DNA of 64,000 bases. It comes from Cryptomeria japonica. Its lineage: Eukaryota > Streptophyta > Pinopsida > Cupressales > Cupressaceae. Below the pieces are notes generated by a model. That model saw only the letters and a program-made list of their open reading frames with translations, was not told the DNA's origin and ran no database searches. Position 1 is the first letter of the stretch, and every line of letters begins with the position of its first letter. Where the stretch lies: NCBI RefSeq assembly GCF_030272615.1, contig NC_081411.1, positions 837,732,136 to 837,796,135 of the forward strand. The letters run 5' to 3'. A program made the translations under genes and the position numbers. Positions 26,201 through 39,300 of this stretch are shown here, piece by piece.

Positions 26201-26716
26201 ATGAGAGTCTTTTAATCCTCTCACTCTGGATAACATGGTGACCATGTCATTATATTCTTCATTAAAATCAATCCTGTGCAAAGACTGAGGCCATCGGGAG
26301 GTGAGGGAGGATCTAGCAGTTGAGAGATAAATAGTATTGATCACCTTTTTACATTTATCTTTGTGTTTCTCATAGTACTCTTGAGCACTCTCTTGAGAAA
26401 TATCAGCCACTTCTTCTGCCAATGAGCCTTTGAAAATACTATTGAAGAATACATTATCTAGAGTCATTATGACCTTTTGATCATCATCCTTTACCTATCT
26501 TGTGCTTGGATCAAAGTGATCAGCCACTGCTAGTACAAATTCAGGATCATGAGCCGCAACTAGGAAAGATGCATACTTATGCAGCTCAGATTTGATTAAA
26601 CTGGTTAGGTGTGTAGGAGCCTTCTAAACCCGGTCAAGAAACTCTTACATGTCAATGTGGCCAATTTCAGTGTCCCTGATCTCCTTAATGTTAGAATCCA
26701 CTGAACTTTCAAGGTA
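23225..26716 (-). pseudogene. E reading frame, main part (unknown protein, about 1,164 codons here)
   Basis: All minus-strand segments from 26716 to the TAA at 23225-23227 share one reading frame. There is no frameshift, but there are 14 premature stops in the whole frame (10 TAG, 2 TAA, 2 TGA). The N-terminal half (about 26700-25080) looks globular, with aromatic and basic residues. The middle (about 25060-24330) is acidic and then Ser/Thr/Pro/Val-rich and disordered. The C-terminal third (about 24300-23225) is Lys/Glu/Leu-rich with coiled-coil character. I recognise no domain. Layout resembles the extra or env-like proteins of some plant retroelements only superficially. The first codons lie at 43594-43487, beyond the solo LTR. 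Confidence 0.7.
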
Positions 26717-27486
26717 TGTCATGCCCAAAATTTAGGGCAAAAAACAGAACAAATTTTTTTTTAAAAGATACTAAATTTAATTAACAAGCACACTCTTGCG
26801 ACAAGCGTTAACGAAAATTTCATTAATAAATTCGAGCTCATTCTGAAACGAATGAAGCATCGACAATCTGATATAATTTAATTGCGGAAAAACCTACTGG
26901 TTTAAATTCTATCTCCAAAAGGTATTTAATTTATAGTTTTATTAAATTAATCATACTAAAAATATTAGGGGAGATATTTTAAAATTTATTTCCCACTATG
27001 ACTATAAAGTCTTAGCAATTTTAATTAATTTCTCCTTTACAATTTTTTTTTTTAAATCAATATTGTGTACATATAAAATGCACATATATACATATAGATT
27101 ATGCATATATTTTGAATATCCATACTTTAATTTCTTAAATCAATTAAACTAAAAAAAACATACATATATATTCATATATATATTCCCATATATATATATA
27201 TGGAAACATATATATTATTATATATATATTCTACATATATTCCAATATTTTAATCCTAACCTCCTAAATCCATTCAACTTTCTAAATATTACCACTTAAT
27301 TTCCTCAACCCTAATTAGGGTACTAAATTCCTATTTAACCATTACCTAAACCCCAAATACATATTATTTTTTTTTATATTTAAAAAAAACTACACTTCCC
27401 TAGCCCCTTTCAGGCTAGGGTTTAACCCATTATCTTTTTTTTAACAGATGATGACTCACGCTGGGCCGAAGACCCTAAGGGCGGCC

Positions 27487-30029
27487 TGTGAGGCCTCACC
27501 TCGACTCAGTTTGACATTCAGTGGATTTTATATTTTAGACTACTATGGATACTTTGTTTTGATGCATTTTGAGATTTAGAACTTTTATGACTTCAGGATA
27601 TTGGATAACATTGCTATGAATTGATGTTTTACTTACATGCTTTATGAGATAGAACACTACATGATTATTAGATAGAATGATATTGCAATGATAGATGTCG
27701 TTAATGAATTTGCAGGACTTTACTTTGAATATAGAACTATGATGTATGTTTAGTTTATGTGAATTGGGATGAAAATTGCTTATGTGAATTTGCTTGACAA
27801 AAGATGTATTCAATCTGTGCAGATGAAAATTGTATGCAAGTAATGATGTGCATTGTTATATTATTGAATTATATTTTATATGAATATTTGGGAGTACTAA
27901 TGTGTACATTGAGATGCGCAGGAAATTTACCATGTGACCATGGAAAATTACGGAGAATCAAACCTAGACTTATGTATGTTCGTAAAGCCAGGGTTTGTCT
28001 ATTTGGAGAGACAACACCCCGTTTGTGTTGTATTTTATTCGTATCAGTATATGTTGCATGTGTGTTTTGTGTTATTTAAATTTATTGTGTAAAAACCTCA
28101 AGAGACAATTTCATGTTTATTTTTGTAAAAGTATTTTATTAGTGTCACTTGACACATGTGAGGATTTAAATTTTAATATTTTATCTTGTCTCTTGATGGG
28201 AAAGTGTTAATTATTATTAATTTTAAATAAAATAATGTGTTGTCAAAAAGATATTTTGAGAATATAATATTTGGTGTGGTCAACTTATGTTTGACCCGAA
28301 AATAAACTTCAGAGGGGTTTAAGATGGGTTAAATGAACACCTAGGGGTAGTTTATTAGGGTTTCCTGAAGCCCATAAGGTATACCTAGGGGTTAGGGGTA
28401 ATTTTAGGCAAGTTTCTACTTTATTATGATCTTTTTAATGCTTTTAAAATTTGTTTTTTTGAGTTGAGCGAAAATGGAATATTGAAGTGAAATCAAATCC
28501 AGATTTTCCCTCTTGGAAGGAAAGTCTTTTTGCATTTTTGCTTTCTTTCTTCTTTTCTTTTGATTTTTTTTAGAATCCTGTGAGAACTCAGAGAGTGAGC
28601 TTCTTAAGGAAGATTTTTGGGAATAGCTGGTTAATCACCCACTCTCCATTTTTGGAGACAGAAGAAAATTTGGAAAATAATGTTATGGGATAAAGAAATT
28701 GATTAAGGAAAATAAAGAATTGTGGATTGGGCAGCTCTTCTTCAGATATCGGTATAACCTTTGGGCAGATTAAGGTTGGTTTCATTTTTACTTTTAATGA
28801 CCTGTTTTTGTTTCTTTCTAAAAGTTGTTGAATAAGAAAATCTGTATTCTTGAAAACGAATTTTTTGAAAATCTTTTGATTTTGTTTTATGAATGAATGT
28901 GTTTTGGGAGTTTTCTCAAGATCCCTCTTTCTCTTGGGAGGGAAGAGGATCTTGAGGGTGGTAGCAGTGACAGCCCTCGAGTGAGAGACTCTCTTTAGAG
29001 AGCGATTACAAGGGATCTTTGTGTGATCCTTGCTGCATGGCCTGTTTGTGCAATGGGGGTCATAAGGAGGGTTATAAGGCTAGAATGCCTTTGGGGGGCA
29101 TAAGGAATTATGGGGTTGAGATTTTGATATGTTATTTGTGCCATGAGGTGGCTTCTTGTTATTACATACTTGCAGATTCTCCTCAGGGTATTTGGTCCAC
29201 TACCACCCTTCGAAAATGTTCACCACCAGAGTGTGGTGCTGTGAAAGCCAGGTTGGGAATGTGCCTGAAATATTTGTATGCTTTGTGTTTCCTTGTGTTT
29301 GCCTGTTTGTACCCGTCTAGGAAATTGGTTCTCCGAGCTCGGGGGTGGCTACCAGTTAGCCTAGGCTGGGAGGTGAGCACTCCGTGGTCAGTTTTGTGTT
29401 TTCTATTATGCAGGAAATCCAGAGGAAAGAGGATAGAAATTCATGAAAGATATTCAGAAGATGGAATTTTGAAGATATTGGAATTCAGTTGCAGATGTTG
29501 TTTTAAAGTTGTTGTGAATAAATGCCTCATTCAAAAAAAGAGAAGCAAGTTGTAATTTTGTAATTTCAGATTTGAAGTCTTATTGTTGTGACTGTTCAGA
29601 GAAAACATTCTGTGAATTTGGTAGTATATATATTAGAGATGTTTTAAACAAAGAGAAAAGGCTTGATTTTACTTCTAGTATATTTGAAAAAGGAAAGTAA
29701 ATTAGTGATGCATGCAAAGCTTCTTGTTTTATGAAGGAAATAAAAAAAGTCTGTTTTCATTTAGATTTTTACCTGTATTTTTAATTAAGTCAAATTAGAA
29801 GTTTATTTAAGCTAGAAGCTTTTAAGTGTTTTAGATAGCAAGAAAAGTTGTTTTATGTGAATATTTTATTTAAAAAAAATATTAAAGGATTTCTTATTAC
29901 AAAAAAAAAAAACGTATAATGTATCTTTGTGAAATACTTTAAAATGTATTTGTTTTTTGTTAAACATTGATTTAGGAGCTTGTTTTATCGATGCATTTAA
30001 ATTAACATATAAATATATATATATAAATA

Positions 30030-30076
<47 letters not shown>

Positions 30077-30278
30077 GTTTTTTTTTATTTAACTTAAGGT
30101 TATCTTTCCCTTTATTTTTATTAGCTTAAAATTTTGCATGTAATAATTCTCTTTTAAATTATATATAAGTTTTATTTAGAATTTAAATTTATCTTTTTAT
30201 CTATGCTTATAAATTTATGAAAATACCACATATATAAATATATATATACATATATATATATAAATATATATATTTATA

Positions 30279-30314
<36 letters not shown>

Positions 30315-31415
30315 TAAATGTTAATGTAAATTTTAAAAGAAAATTTTTTAAAAAAAATATATGTTTGGGGCCCCCGCGGACTCCACTGTGTGTACGCACA
30401 GTGGACGACCGCGCGGCGCCCACTGTGTGCACACACAGTGGAGCCGCTTGCGGCACCCACTGTGTGGGCACACAGTGGACAGCCACGGCCGCCACTGTGT
30501 GGCCACACAGTGGGGAGCCGCTAGCGGCGCCCACTGTGTGGGCACACAGTGGTGCCGCGGCACCACTGTGAGCTCACACAGTGGTGCGCGCGGCCAGCCT
30601 CCACTTGAAACCCCAGCGACCGGCAAGCTTGGTAACCATGGCCGCTTGTTAACTCTTCGGCCCGACATGAAATCTTCACTGGTAAAAAAAAAGAATGGGT
30701 TAAACCCTAGCCCGATAGGGGCTAGGGAAGTTTAGTTTTTTTTTTAATTATAAAAAAAAGAAAATAATATGTATTTGGGGTTTAGGTAATGGTTAAATAG
30801 GAATTTAGAACCCTAATTAGGGTTGAGGAAATTAAGTGGTAATTTTTAGCAAGTTGAAATGGATTTAGGAGATTAGGATTAAAATATTGGAATATATGTA
30901 GAATATATATATAATAATATATATGTTTCCATATATATATATATGGGAATATATACATGAATATATATGTATGTTCTTTTTAGTTTAATTGATTTAAGAA
31001 ATTAAATTATGGATATTCAAAATATATGCATAATCTATATGTATATATGTGCATTTTACATGTTCTCAATATTGATTTTAAAAAAAAAAATCGTAAAGGA
31101 GAAATTAATTAAAATTACTAAGACTTTATAGTCATAGTGGGAAATAAATCTTGAAATATCTTCCCTATATCTTTAGTATGATTAATTTAATAAAACTATA
31201 AATTAAATACCTTTTGGAGATAGAATTTAAACCAGTAGGTTTTTCTGCAATTAAATTATAACTGATTGTCGATGCTTCGTTCGTTTCAGAATGAGCTCGA
31301 ATTTATTAATGAAATTTTCGTTAACGCTTGTCGCAAGAGTGTGCTTGTTAATTAAATTTAGTATCTTTTTAAAAAAAATTTGTTCCGTTTTTGCCCTAAA
31401 TTTTTGGGCATGACA
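27487..31415 (+). repeat. CHR1 5' LTR
   Basis: Starts TGTGAGGCCTCACC and ends TTTTTGGGCATGACA. It holds two (TA)n tracts (about 30013-30070 and 30235-30311), a GC-rich hairpin cluster at 30383-30584, and a small stem near the end (GCCC...GGGC, about 31393-31409). The frames within it (for example 29019-29555) are not conserved in the older solo LTR. At 3.9 kb it is long for a plant gypsy LTR. Confidence 0.95.
30383..30584. repeat. CHR1 hairpin cluster, six CCACTGTGTG dyads (also at 39259-39460)
   Basis: Six dyads with arms CCACTGTGTG and CACACAGTGG and 2-4-nt centres, separated by GC-rich spacers that are themselves partly palindromic (CCGCTAGCGG, GCCGCGGC). The same array occurs in the 3' LTR. 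The reading frames here in several phases arise from the repeat. Confidence 0.9.
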
Positions 31416-31418
31416 TTT

Positions 31419-31430
31419 TGGTATCAGAGC
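31419..31430 (+). other. CHR1 primer binding site, initiator tRNA-Met
   Basis: TGGTATCAGAGC begins three bases after the 5' LTR. This is the standard plant initiator-Met PBS for copia and chromovirus elements. Confidence 0.95.
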
Positions 31431-31571
31431 AGGGTTTCCACACTAGGAGCCTTACTCACTTACGTTTCGCCTTAGAATATTTTAAATTGTTTTGTTAATG
31501 GAAATTTGAATTTAAATAAATTTAATTCTAAAAGAAATAAATTAATTGTTTTGTATTATTTTCCTCTTAGG

Positions 31572-32810
31572 ATGCCTCCGTTGACGCGACAAGCTCGCAA
31601 GCGCAGACGGGGTCCTAGACGTGATCGCCTAGCTCGCGATGAGGAAGAGAGGGAGGCATCGGTTCCAGAGGAGAACCCAGGAGCACCTCCCGAACAGCCA
31701 AATGAACCTAACCATGACCTTCTAGCAGCCATTCAAAATCTTATTGGCATTGTTCAGGAAAGGATTCCAGCAGAGAACCCTCCGGTTAGGAGTCATGACT
31801 CTGGGAGTCATAGATCTGTTGATAGAGAACGAAGCAGGAGCCCAGCTCCGAATCCTATAGAGAGTCAGGGTGGTAATGAGCCAGAGTCAGTGCATATGCC
31901 AGGACCACCTCCTGCGGTGGAACCAGTCTATTTTGAGAGAGGTCGTCAAGATCCAGGGGATCTCATCAGAGAGGTCATGCGCCTCCAACCACCATCCTTC
32001 AGAGGTTCTACAGATGGAGTAGAGGCCGAGGCATGGCTTCTGAGTCTTGAGAGGTGCTTTGCGTTGCGTTCTTATGAGAGAAACTTGAAAGCACGTGTTG
32101 CAGTTCATCTTCTGAGAGGAACAGCCTCCACCTGGTGGAGACAGGAAGAGTACAAATGTGGATTAGCACCTGATACACTCACTTGGGAGATATTCACCGA
32201 GAGGTTCCATGAGAGGTACCTATCAGAGCACTTCAGGCAGCGTCGTATAGACGAATTTCATGATCTCCAACAAAAAGGCTTGTCAGTAACCCAGTATGAG
32301 AGTAAATTCTTTGAGTTGTTGCCATATGTAGATTATCTAAAGGATGAGAAACTTCTTGTAAACCGCTTCATCAGGGGATTGAATGCCGGTATAGCCGGGC
32401 CTGTTAGGATGTCCGCTCCAGAGAGCCTTCAGGTTGCTGTAGAGAAGGCACTGATTGCCGAGGAAATTCAGGTTAGACCTCAGGACAATAGGGATCGGTA
32501 TCAGAACCGAAATCCCGCACCTCAGACTTATGGATTCCAGAAACCACATTGGAAGGGGAACAACCGAAATTCTCAGGGGTTCTCCAAACCCCCTCCTCCA
32601 CAACAGACACCACAGAACCAGAGGCAGAAGCCTCCACAGTATCCGCAGGGCTCCAAGCCCAAGCAGTGGCAGACTCAGGGACAAAAACGTGATCAGAGAG
32701 CACAGGGGCAGTACACACAGCCAGCGGGGACTCAGCAGTCCTCCAGGGGTGGGTACAGCGGATCCAGTAGGACAGGAGGTCAGGGTTTGTCTAGGCCTCA
32801 GGGTGCCTAG
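31572..32810 (+). CDS. gag: CHR1 gag
   Basis: The ATG at 31572 (MPPLTRQARKRRR, a basic N-terminus) is preferred over the upstream in-frame ATG at 31506, because the segment between is AT-rich and non-protein-like. A chromovirus-type retrotrans_gag domain lies at about 31980-32430 (AEAWLLSLER.F, ATWWR, FHERYLSE). A Gln/Pro/Arg-rich nucleic-acid-binding tail follows. TAG at 32808-32810 ends the frame just before the CCHC zinc knuckle, which continues in the same phase (C at 32829 and 32838, H at 32853, C at 32868). A Gln codon is the likely ancestor. Confidence 0.9.
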   Translation: MPPLTRQARKRRRGPRRDRLARDEEEREASVPEENPGAPPEQPNEPNHDLLAAIQNLIGIVQERIPAENPPVRSHDSGSHRSVDRERSRSPAPNPIESQGGNEPESVHMPGPPPAVEPVYFERGRQDPGDLIREVMRLQPPSFRGSTDGVEAEAWLLSLERCFALRSYERNLKARVAVHLLRGTASTWWRQEEYKCGLAPDTLTWEIFTERFHERYLSEHFRQRRIDEFHDLQQKGLSVTQYESKFFELLPYVDYLKDEKLLVNRFIRGLNAGIAGPVRMSAPESLQVAVEKALIAEEIQVRPQDNRDRYQNRNPAPQTYGFQKPHWKGNNRNSQGFSKPPPPQQTPQNQRQKPPQYPQGSKPKQWQTQGQKRDQRAQGQYTQPAGTQQSSRGGYSGSSRTGGQGLSRPQGA

Positions 32811-35800
32811 TTCCAGGCACGGGGTGCTTGCTTTACTTGTGGAGCCATGGGGCACTTGGCGAGGGATTGCCCTCAGGGACAGGTAGCAGGGAGTCAGCGG
32901 ATGGCCGCTTCAGAGCCGACAGTTGGTGATATGGGCAGGTCCCATAGAGTTTTTGCAGCAGTTGACAACCGCCAGGCCGATCATCAGGCCACGGTTATCG
33001 AATCTTCAGGTATAATCAGAGGTAACAATGTATCTATTTTGTTTGATTCAGGAGCTACTGACTCCTTTATATCTCCGTTGGTTGTGGAGCGTTGCGGGCT
33101 AGTGGCAACTAGGCAGGGTGTCAGTTGGGAAGTGGAATTAGCTTCAGGGGCTAGAGTGTCAGTGGAATCAGAAGTTAGGGCATGTCAGTTGCAGATTGGC
33201 AAGACCACCACTGTAGTAGACCTTAGAGTGACTCCACTTGGATCTTATGGAATCGTACTTGGCATGGATTGGCTTTATGCCCACAGAGCCAAGATGGATT
33301 GCCGCCTGAAAAAGATCGAGTGTGAGGATGATCATGGTTCGCCCATAGTTATCACCGGGATTCAGAGGCTCGTGTCTCTTCGTATGATCTCCGCAATGCA
33401 GCTCAAGCGGAGCATGCGGAAGGGATGTCAGCTTTTTGCTATCACTATCAGTGACAGAGGAGAAGAGGAGGAAAAAGAAACATCGCTCGATGACCATCCT
33501 ATCCTTCAGGGATATTCAGATGTATTTCCTTCAGAGTTACCGGGAATGCCTCCCCGCAGAGAGATTGATTTTCATATAGACCTAGTACCAGGAGCCGAGC
33601 CAGTTTCCAGAGCACCTTATAGAATGACCACAAATGAGCTTAATGAACTTAAAATTCAGCTTGAGGAACTTCTTGAGAAGGGTCATATCCGTCCTAGCGT
33701 ATCCCCGTGGGGTACACCAGTTATCTTCGTTAAGAAGAAGGATGGATCTCTCCGATTGTGTATGGATTATCGGCAGCTAAATAAAGTAACCATCAAGAAC
33801 CAATATCCTTTGCCTAGAATTGATGATTTATTTGACCAGCTTCAGGGTGCCAAAGTCTTTTCCAAAATAGATCTGAAGTCAGGATACCATCAGTTGAGAA
33901 TAGTGGAAAGTGATATCCACAAGACCGCTTTTCGCACTAGATATGGTCACTATGAGTTTACCGTAGTCCCCTTTGGACTTACGAATGCCCCAGCAGTTTT
34001 TATGAGTCTCATGAATGGGGTGTTCCGTACCTTTCTGGACCGTTTTGTTGTTGTGTTCCTCGATGATATATTGATATATTCTCGGAATGAGAAGGAGCAT
34101 GAGGAGCACCTGAAACAGGTATTGCAGTGTTTGCGAGATAACCAGTTGTTTGGCAGCCTAGCGAAGTGTGCTTTCTTTCGATCTGAGGTCAAGTACCTTG
34201 GACACGTTATTTCCGGTGATGGGATCTCAGTTGACCCATCAAAGATTAGGGCTATTATGGATTGGCCAGCGCCTACCAGTGTGACAGAGGTCAGGAGTTT
34301 TATGGGTTTAGCAGGATATTACCGACGTTTTGTCGAAGGTTTCTCCAGAGTCGCACACCCTATTACCTCTCTTCAGCGTAAAGGGAAGAAATTTGAGTGG
34401 ACAGAGAAGTGCGAGAAGGCCTTTCAGGAACTCAAGAAGGCACTTACTAGCGCTCCTATCCTTGTTGTACCAGATCCTTCAGCTGATTTCATGGTTTGTA
34501 CCGATGCTTCCTTAGAGGGTTTAGGGGCAGTTCTTATGCAAGGTGGTAGGGCCATAGCTTTCGAGTCTAGGAAACTTAAGACTCATGAACTTAATTATCC
34601 CACTCACGACCTTGAGCTCGCAGCAGTAGTGCATGCACTTGTGAGGTGGAGACACTTTCTTCTAGGACATCACTTTGAGTTGCATTCAGATCATCAGAGT
34701 CTTCAGTACATCTTCACTCAGCCGAACCTTAATGCACGTCAGAGGAGATGGATGGAGTTTTTGTGCGAATATGATTTTGACGTTCACTACATCAAGGGAA
34801 AGGAAAATGTAGTTGCGGATGCCTTGAGTAGGAGACGTCATGAGGTTTACACCATATCCATGGGCACAGACTTGAGGGACCGCATACTTTGGCATTTGTC
34901 AGAGGATGGATGGTATGCAGAGGTTTGTCAGGTGTTACGTTCTCAGGTCACACTAGAGGGGAAATATGTGGATTATTCTTTGGAGTCCGATGGACTATTA
35001 CGCCACAGAGGGCACATTTATGTACCTTCCTCCGGAGGGTTGCGAGAGTTTATTGTCTCAGAAGCTCATAGAGCTCCTTATGCTGCACATCCCGGGGTTA
35101 AGAAGTTGCATGCAGACTTGAGGCAGTTGTATCATTGGCCGGGAATGCGGCAGCTCATTGCTGAGATAGTAGCTTGGTGTCTCGAGTGTCAGAGGGTAAA
35201 GGCGGAGCACCGCCATCCAGGTGGGTTGCTTCAGTCTCATGCTATACCAGAGTGGAAGTGGGATACTATATCCATGGATTTCATCATTGGTCTCCCTATG
35301 TCTTCTCGTCGCCATGATGCTATCTTGGTGACAGTTGACAAGCTGACCAAAGTAGCTCACTTTTCACCAGTCCGTACTACATTCACAGCTCCTGCAGTAG
35401 CACAAGTGTTCTTGCGAGACATTGTTAGACTTCATGGCGTACCCCGCAAGATTATTTCTGACAGGGATTCTCTTTTCACTTCTACCTTTTGGAAGTCATT
35501 ACAGGCAGCTATGGGCACAACGCTCAATTTCAGTACAGCTTACCACCCGGAGACAGATGGTCAGACAGAGAGAGTCAATCAGGTGTTAGAGGATATGCTT
35601 CGTATGTACGTCATGGATCATCAGACCCGGTGGGAGGAGTATCTTCCCTTAGTGGAGTTTGCCTATAACAATGGGCATCACACTTCTTTGGGAATGCCAC
35701 CCTACCAGGCATTATACGGCAGGCCTTGCAGGACGCCTTTGAGTTGGGATCGCATAGAGGATAGAGTTGCTATTGGTCCTGAGTTAGTTCGAGATATGGA

Positions 35801-36338
35801 ACAGCAAGTGGATTTGATTAGGCAGTGTCTCAGAGAGGCTCAGGATAGACAGAAGAAGTATGCCGATGCAAAAAGGATTGACCGTAGTTACTTAGTTGGT
35901 GACAGAGTTTTCTTGAGAGTGCGACCGCATAAGAGTCCGATCCGTTACGGAAAGGGTTCTAAGCTCGCACCTCGCTTTGTAGGACCTTTTGAGATTCTGG
36001 AGAGGATAGGCCCAGTTGCCTACCGTTTAGCTTTGCCACCTAGCCTGTCACGCATCCACGATGTGTTTCATGTTTCAGTTTTGAGAAAATATATCTATGA
36101 TGAGTCTCACATTTTAGATTGGGATGCCTTGCAGGTGGAGTCGGACGGGCAGCTAGCTTTGGAGCCCATTCGCATTTTGGCACGCCGGACATTGGCCCTT
36201 CGAGGTCGAGAGCTGGACCAGGTTAGGGTCCAGTGGGATTGTTATGATGAGGTTACGGCTTCATGGGAGGACGCAGCACGTATGAGATCAGAGTACCCTC
36301 ACCTCTTTGATGAACTCCAGGAGGAAGTTCATGCCTAG
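32811..36338 (+). CDS. pol: CHR1 zinc knuckle, protease, RT, RNase H, integrase
   Basis: In phase with gag; the first ATG after the TAG is at 32847. Domains in order: CCHC knuckle (32829-32870); protease [12 protein letters not shown] (about 33035-33075); RT (about 33600-34140) with LDDILIYS; RNase H (about 34490-34860) with TDAS, ELA and DALSRR; integrase zinc finger H..H..C-x2-C (about 35060-35195); core with the D in SMDFI, the D in ISDRDSLF and the E in DGQTERVNQ; then [12 protein letters not shown] and a chromodomain-like end [15 protein letters not shown] (about 36270-36308). Stop TAG at 36336-36338 overlaps the PPT. No missing catalytic residue was seen. Production of pol would need reversion or readthrough of the TAG at 32808. 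Confidence 0.93.
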   Translation, partial: FQARGACFTCGAMGHLARDCPQGQVAGSQRMAASEPTVGDMGRSHRVFAAVDNRQADHQATVIESSGIIRGNNVSILFDSGATDSFISPLVVERCGLVATRQGVSWEVELASGARVSVESEVRACQLQIGKTTTVVDLRVTPLGSYGIVLGMDWLYAHRAKMDCRLKKIECEDDHGSPIVITGIQRLVSLRMISAMQLKRSMRKGCQLFAITISDRGEEEEKETSLDDHPILQGYSDVFPSELPGMPPRREIDFHIDLVPGAEPVSRAPYRMTTNELNELKIQLEELLEKGHIRPSVSPWGTPVIFVKKKDGSLRLCMDYRQLNKVTIKNQYPLPRIDDLFDQLQGAKVFSKIDLKSGYHQLRIVESDIHKTAFRTRYGHYEFTVVPFGLTNAPAVFMSLMNGVFRTFLDRFVVVFLDDILIYSRNEKEHEEHLKQVLQCLRDNQLFGSLAKCAFFRSEVKYLGHVISGDGISVDPSKIRAIMDWPAPTSVTEVRSFMGLAGYYRRFVEGFSRVAHPITSLQRKGKKFEWTEKCEKAFQELKKALTSAPILVVPDPSADFMVCTDASLEGLGAVLMQGGRAIAFESRKLKTHELNYPTHDLELAAVVHALVRWRHFLLGHHFELHSDHQSLQYIFTQPNLNARQRRWMEFLCEYDFDVHYIKGKENVVADALSRRRHEVYTISMGTDLRDRILWHLSEDGWYAEVCQVLRSQVTLEGKYVDYSLESDGLLRHRGHIYVPSSGGLREFIVSEAHRAPYAAHPGVKKLHADLRQLYHWPGMRQLIAEIVAWCLECQRVKAEHRHPGGLLQSHAIPEWKWDTISMDFIIGLPMSSRRHDAILVTVDKLTKVAHFSPVRTTFTAPAVAQVFLRDIVRLHGVPRKIISDRDSLFTSTFWKSLQAAMGTTLNFSTAYHPETDGQTERVNQVLEDMLRMYVMDHQTRWEEYLPLVEFAYNNGHHTSLGMPPYQALYGRPCRTPLSWDRIEDRVAIGPELVRDMEQQVDLIRQCLREAQDRQKKYADAKRIDRSYLVGDRVFLRVRPHKSPIRYGKGSKLAPRFVGPFEILERIGPVAYRLALPPSLSRIHDVFHVSVLRKYIYDESHILDWDALQVESDGQLALEPIRILARRTLALRGRELDQVRVQWDCYDEVTASWEDAARMRSEYPHLFDELQEEVHA

Positions 36339-36348
36339 AGGGGGAGGA
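36337..36348 (+). other. CHR1 polypurine tract
   Basis: AGAGGGGGAGGA directly precedes the 3' LTR start TGTGAGG and overlaps the pol stop codon. Confidence 0.92.
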
Positions 36349-39300
36349 TGTGAGGCCTCACCTCGACTCAGTTTGACATTCAGTGGATTTTATATTTTAG
36401 ACTACTATGGATACTTTGTTTTGATGCATTTTGAGATTTAGAACTTTTATGACTTCAGGATATTGGATAACATTGCTATGAATTGATGTTTTACTTACAT
36501 GCTTTATGAGATAGAACACTACATGATTATTAGATAGAATGATATTGCAATGATAGATGTCGTTAATGAATTTGCAGGACTTTACTTTGAATATAGAACT
36601 ATGATGTATGTTTAGTTTATGTGAATTGGGATGAAAATTGCTTATGTGAATTTGCTTGACAAAAGATGTATTCAATCTGTGCAGATGAAAATTGTATGCA
36701 AGTAATGATGTGCATTGTTATATTATTGAATTATATTTTATATGAATATTTGGGAGTACTAATGTGTACATTGAGATGCGCAGGAAATTTACCATGTGAC
36801 CATGGAAAATTACGGAGAATCAAACCTAGACTTATGTATGTTCGTAAAGCCAGGGTTTGTCTATTTGGAGAGACAACACCCCGTTTGTGTTGTATTTTAT
36901 TCGTATCAGTATATGCTGCATGTGTGTTTTGTGTTATTTAAATTTATTGTGTAAAAACCTCAAGAGACAATTTCATGTTTATTTTTGTAAAAGTATTTTA
37001 TTAGTGTCACTTGACACATGTGAGGATTTAAATTTTAATATTTTATCTTGTCTCTTGATGGGAAAGTGTTAATTATTATTAATTTTAAATAAAATAATGT
37101 GTTGTCAAAAAGATATTTTGAGAATATAATATTTGGTGTGGTCAACTTATGTTTGACCCGAAAATAAACTTCAGAGGGGTTTAAGATGGGTTAAATGAAC
37201 ACCTAGGGGTAGTTTATTAGGGTTTCCTGAAGCCCATAAGGTATACCTAGGGGTTAGGGGTAATTTTAGGCAAGTTTCTACTTTATTATGATCTTTTTAA
37301 TGCTTTTAAAATTTGTTTTTTTGAGTTGAGCGAAAATGGAATATTGAAGTGAAATCAAATCCAGATTTTCCCTCTTGGAAGGAAAGTCTTTTTGCATTTT
37401 TGCTTTCTTTCTTCTTTTCTTTTGATTTTTTTTAGAATCCTGTGAGAACTCAGAGAGTGAGCTTCTTAAGGAAGATTTTTGGGAATAGCTGGTTAATCAC
37501 CCACTCTCCATTTTTGGAGACAGAAGAAAATTTGGAAAATAATGTTATGGGATAAAGAAATTGATTAAGGAAAATAAAGAATTGTGGATTGGGCAGCTCT
37601 TCTTCAGATATCGGTATAACCTTTGGGCAGATTAAGGTTGGTTTCATTTTTACTTTTAATGACCTGTTTTTGTTTCTTTCTAAAAGTTGTTGAATAAGAA
37701 AATCTGTATTCTTGAAAACGAATTTTTTGAAAATCTTTTGATTTTGTTTTATGAATGAATGTGTTTTGGGAGTTTTCTCAAGATCCCTCTTTCTCTTGGG
37801 AGGGAAGAGGATCTTGAGGGTGGTAGCAGTGACAGCCCTCGAGTGAGAGACTCTCTTTAGAGAGCGATCACAAGGGATCTTTGTGTGACCCTTGCTGCAT
37901 GGCCTGTTTGTGCAATGGGGGTCATAAGGAGGGTTATAAGGCTAGAATGCCTTTGGGGGGCATAAGGAATTATGGGGTTGAGATTTTGATATGTTATTTG
38001 TGCCATGAGGTGGCTTCTTGTTATTACATACTTGCAGATTCTCCTCAGGGTATTTGGTCCACTACCACCCTTCGAAAATGTTCACCACCAGAGTGTGGTG
38101 CTGTGAAAGCCAGGTTGGGAATGTGCCTGAAATATTTGTATGCTTTGTGTTTCCTTGTGTTTGCCTGTTTGTACCCGTCTAGGAAATTGGTTCTCCGAGC
38201 TCGGGGGTGGCTACCAGTTAGCCTAGGCTGGGAGGTGAGCACTCCGTGGTCAGTTTTGTGTTTTCTATTATGCAGGAAATCCAGAGGAAAGAGGATAGAA
38301 ATTCATGAAAGATATTCAGAAGATGGAATTTTGAAGATATTGGAATTCAGTTGCAGATGTTGTTTTAAAGTTGTTGTGAATAAATGCCTCATTCAAAAAA
38401 AGAGAAGCAAGTTGTAATTTTGTAATTTCAGATTTGAAGTCTTATTGTTGTGACTGTTCAGAGAAAACATTCTGTGAATTTGGTAGTATATATATTAGAG
38501 ATGTTTTAAAGAAAGAGAAAAGGCTTGATTTTACTTCTAGTATATTTGAAAAAGGAAAGTAAATTAGTGATGCATGCAAAGCTTCTTGTTTTATGAAGGA
38601 AATAAAAAAAGTCTGTTTTCATTTAGATTTTTACCTGTATTTTTAATTAAGTCAAATTAGAAGTTTATTTAAGCTGGAAGCTTTTAAGTGTTTTAGATAG
38701 CAAGAAAAGTTGTTTTATGTGAATATTTTATTTAAAAAAAATATTAAAGGATTTCTTATTACAAAAAAAAAAAACGTATAATGTATCTTTGTGAAATACT
38801 TTAAAATGTATTTGTTTTTTGTTAAACATTGATTTAGGAGCTTGTTTTATCGATGCATTTAAATTAACATATAAATATATATATATATAAATATATTTAT
38901 ATATATATATATATATAAATATATTTATATATATATATATATATATATAATTAAGTTTTTTTTTATTTAACTTAAGGTTATCTTTCCCTTTATTTTTATT
39001 AGCTTAAAATTTTGCATGTAATAATTCTCTTTTAAATTATATATAAGTTTTATTTAGAATTTAAATTTATCTTTTTATCTATGCTTATAAATTTATGAAA
39101 ATACCACATATATAAATATATATATACATATATATATATATAAATATATATATTTATATATTTATATATATATATATATATATATATTAATAAATGTTAA
39201 TGTAAATTTTAAAAGAAAATTTTTTTAAAAAAATATATGTTTGGGGCCCCCGCGGACTCCACTGTGTGTACGCACAGTGGACGACCGCGCGGCGCCCACT

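Noticed and set aside
27535-28785. Minus-strand frames of 92 and 65 codons in the CHR1 LTR, present in all three LTR copies
   Set aside because: They are short and the copies are too similar for conservation to mean selection; no recognisable motif.
29019-29555. 178-codon frame in the CHR1 LTR (repeated at 37881-38417)
   Set aside because: It is broken into pieces in the older solo LTR copy, so there is no sign it was maintained as a protein.
29880-30311. Simple (TA)n tracts as a replication origin or matrix attachment site
   Set aside because: Length-variable microsatellites inside each LTR copy; nothing else supports such a role.
30274-30735. Overlapping frames rich in CVHTVGA/HTQW-like repeats on both strands (also 39187-39611 and 40271-40749)
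   Set aside because: They arise from the GC-rich CCACTGTGTG dyads being open in many phases; composition is repeat-driven and there is no domain.
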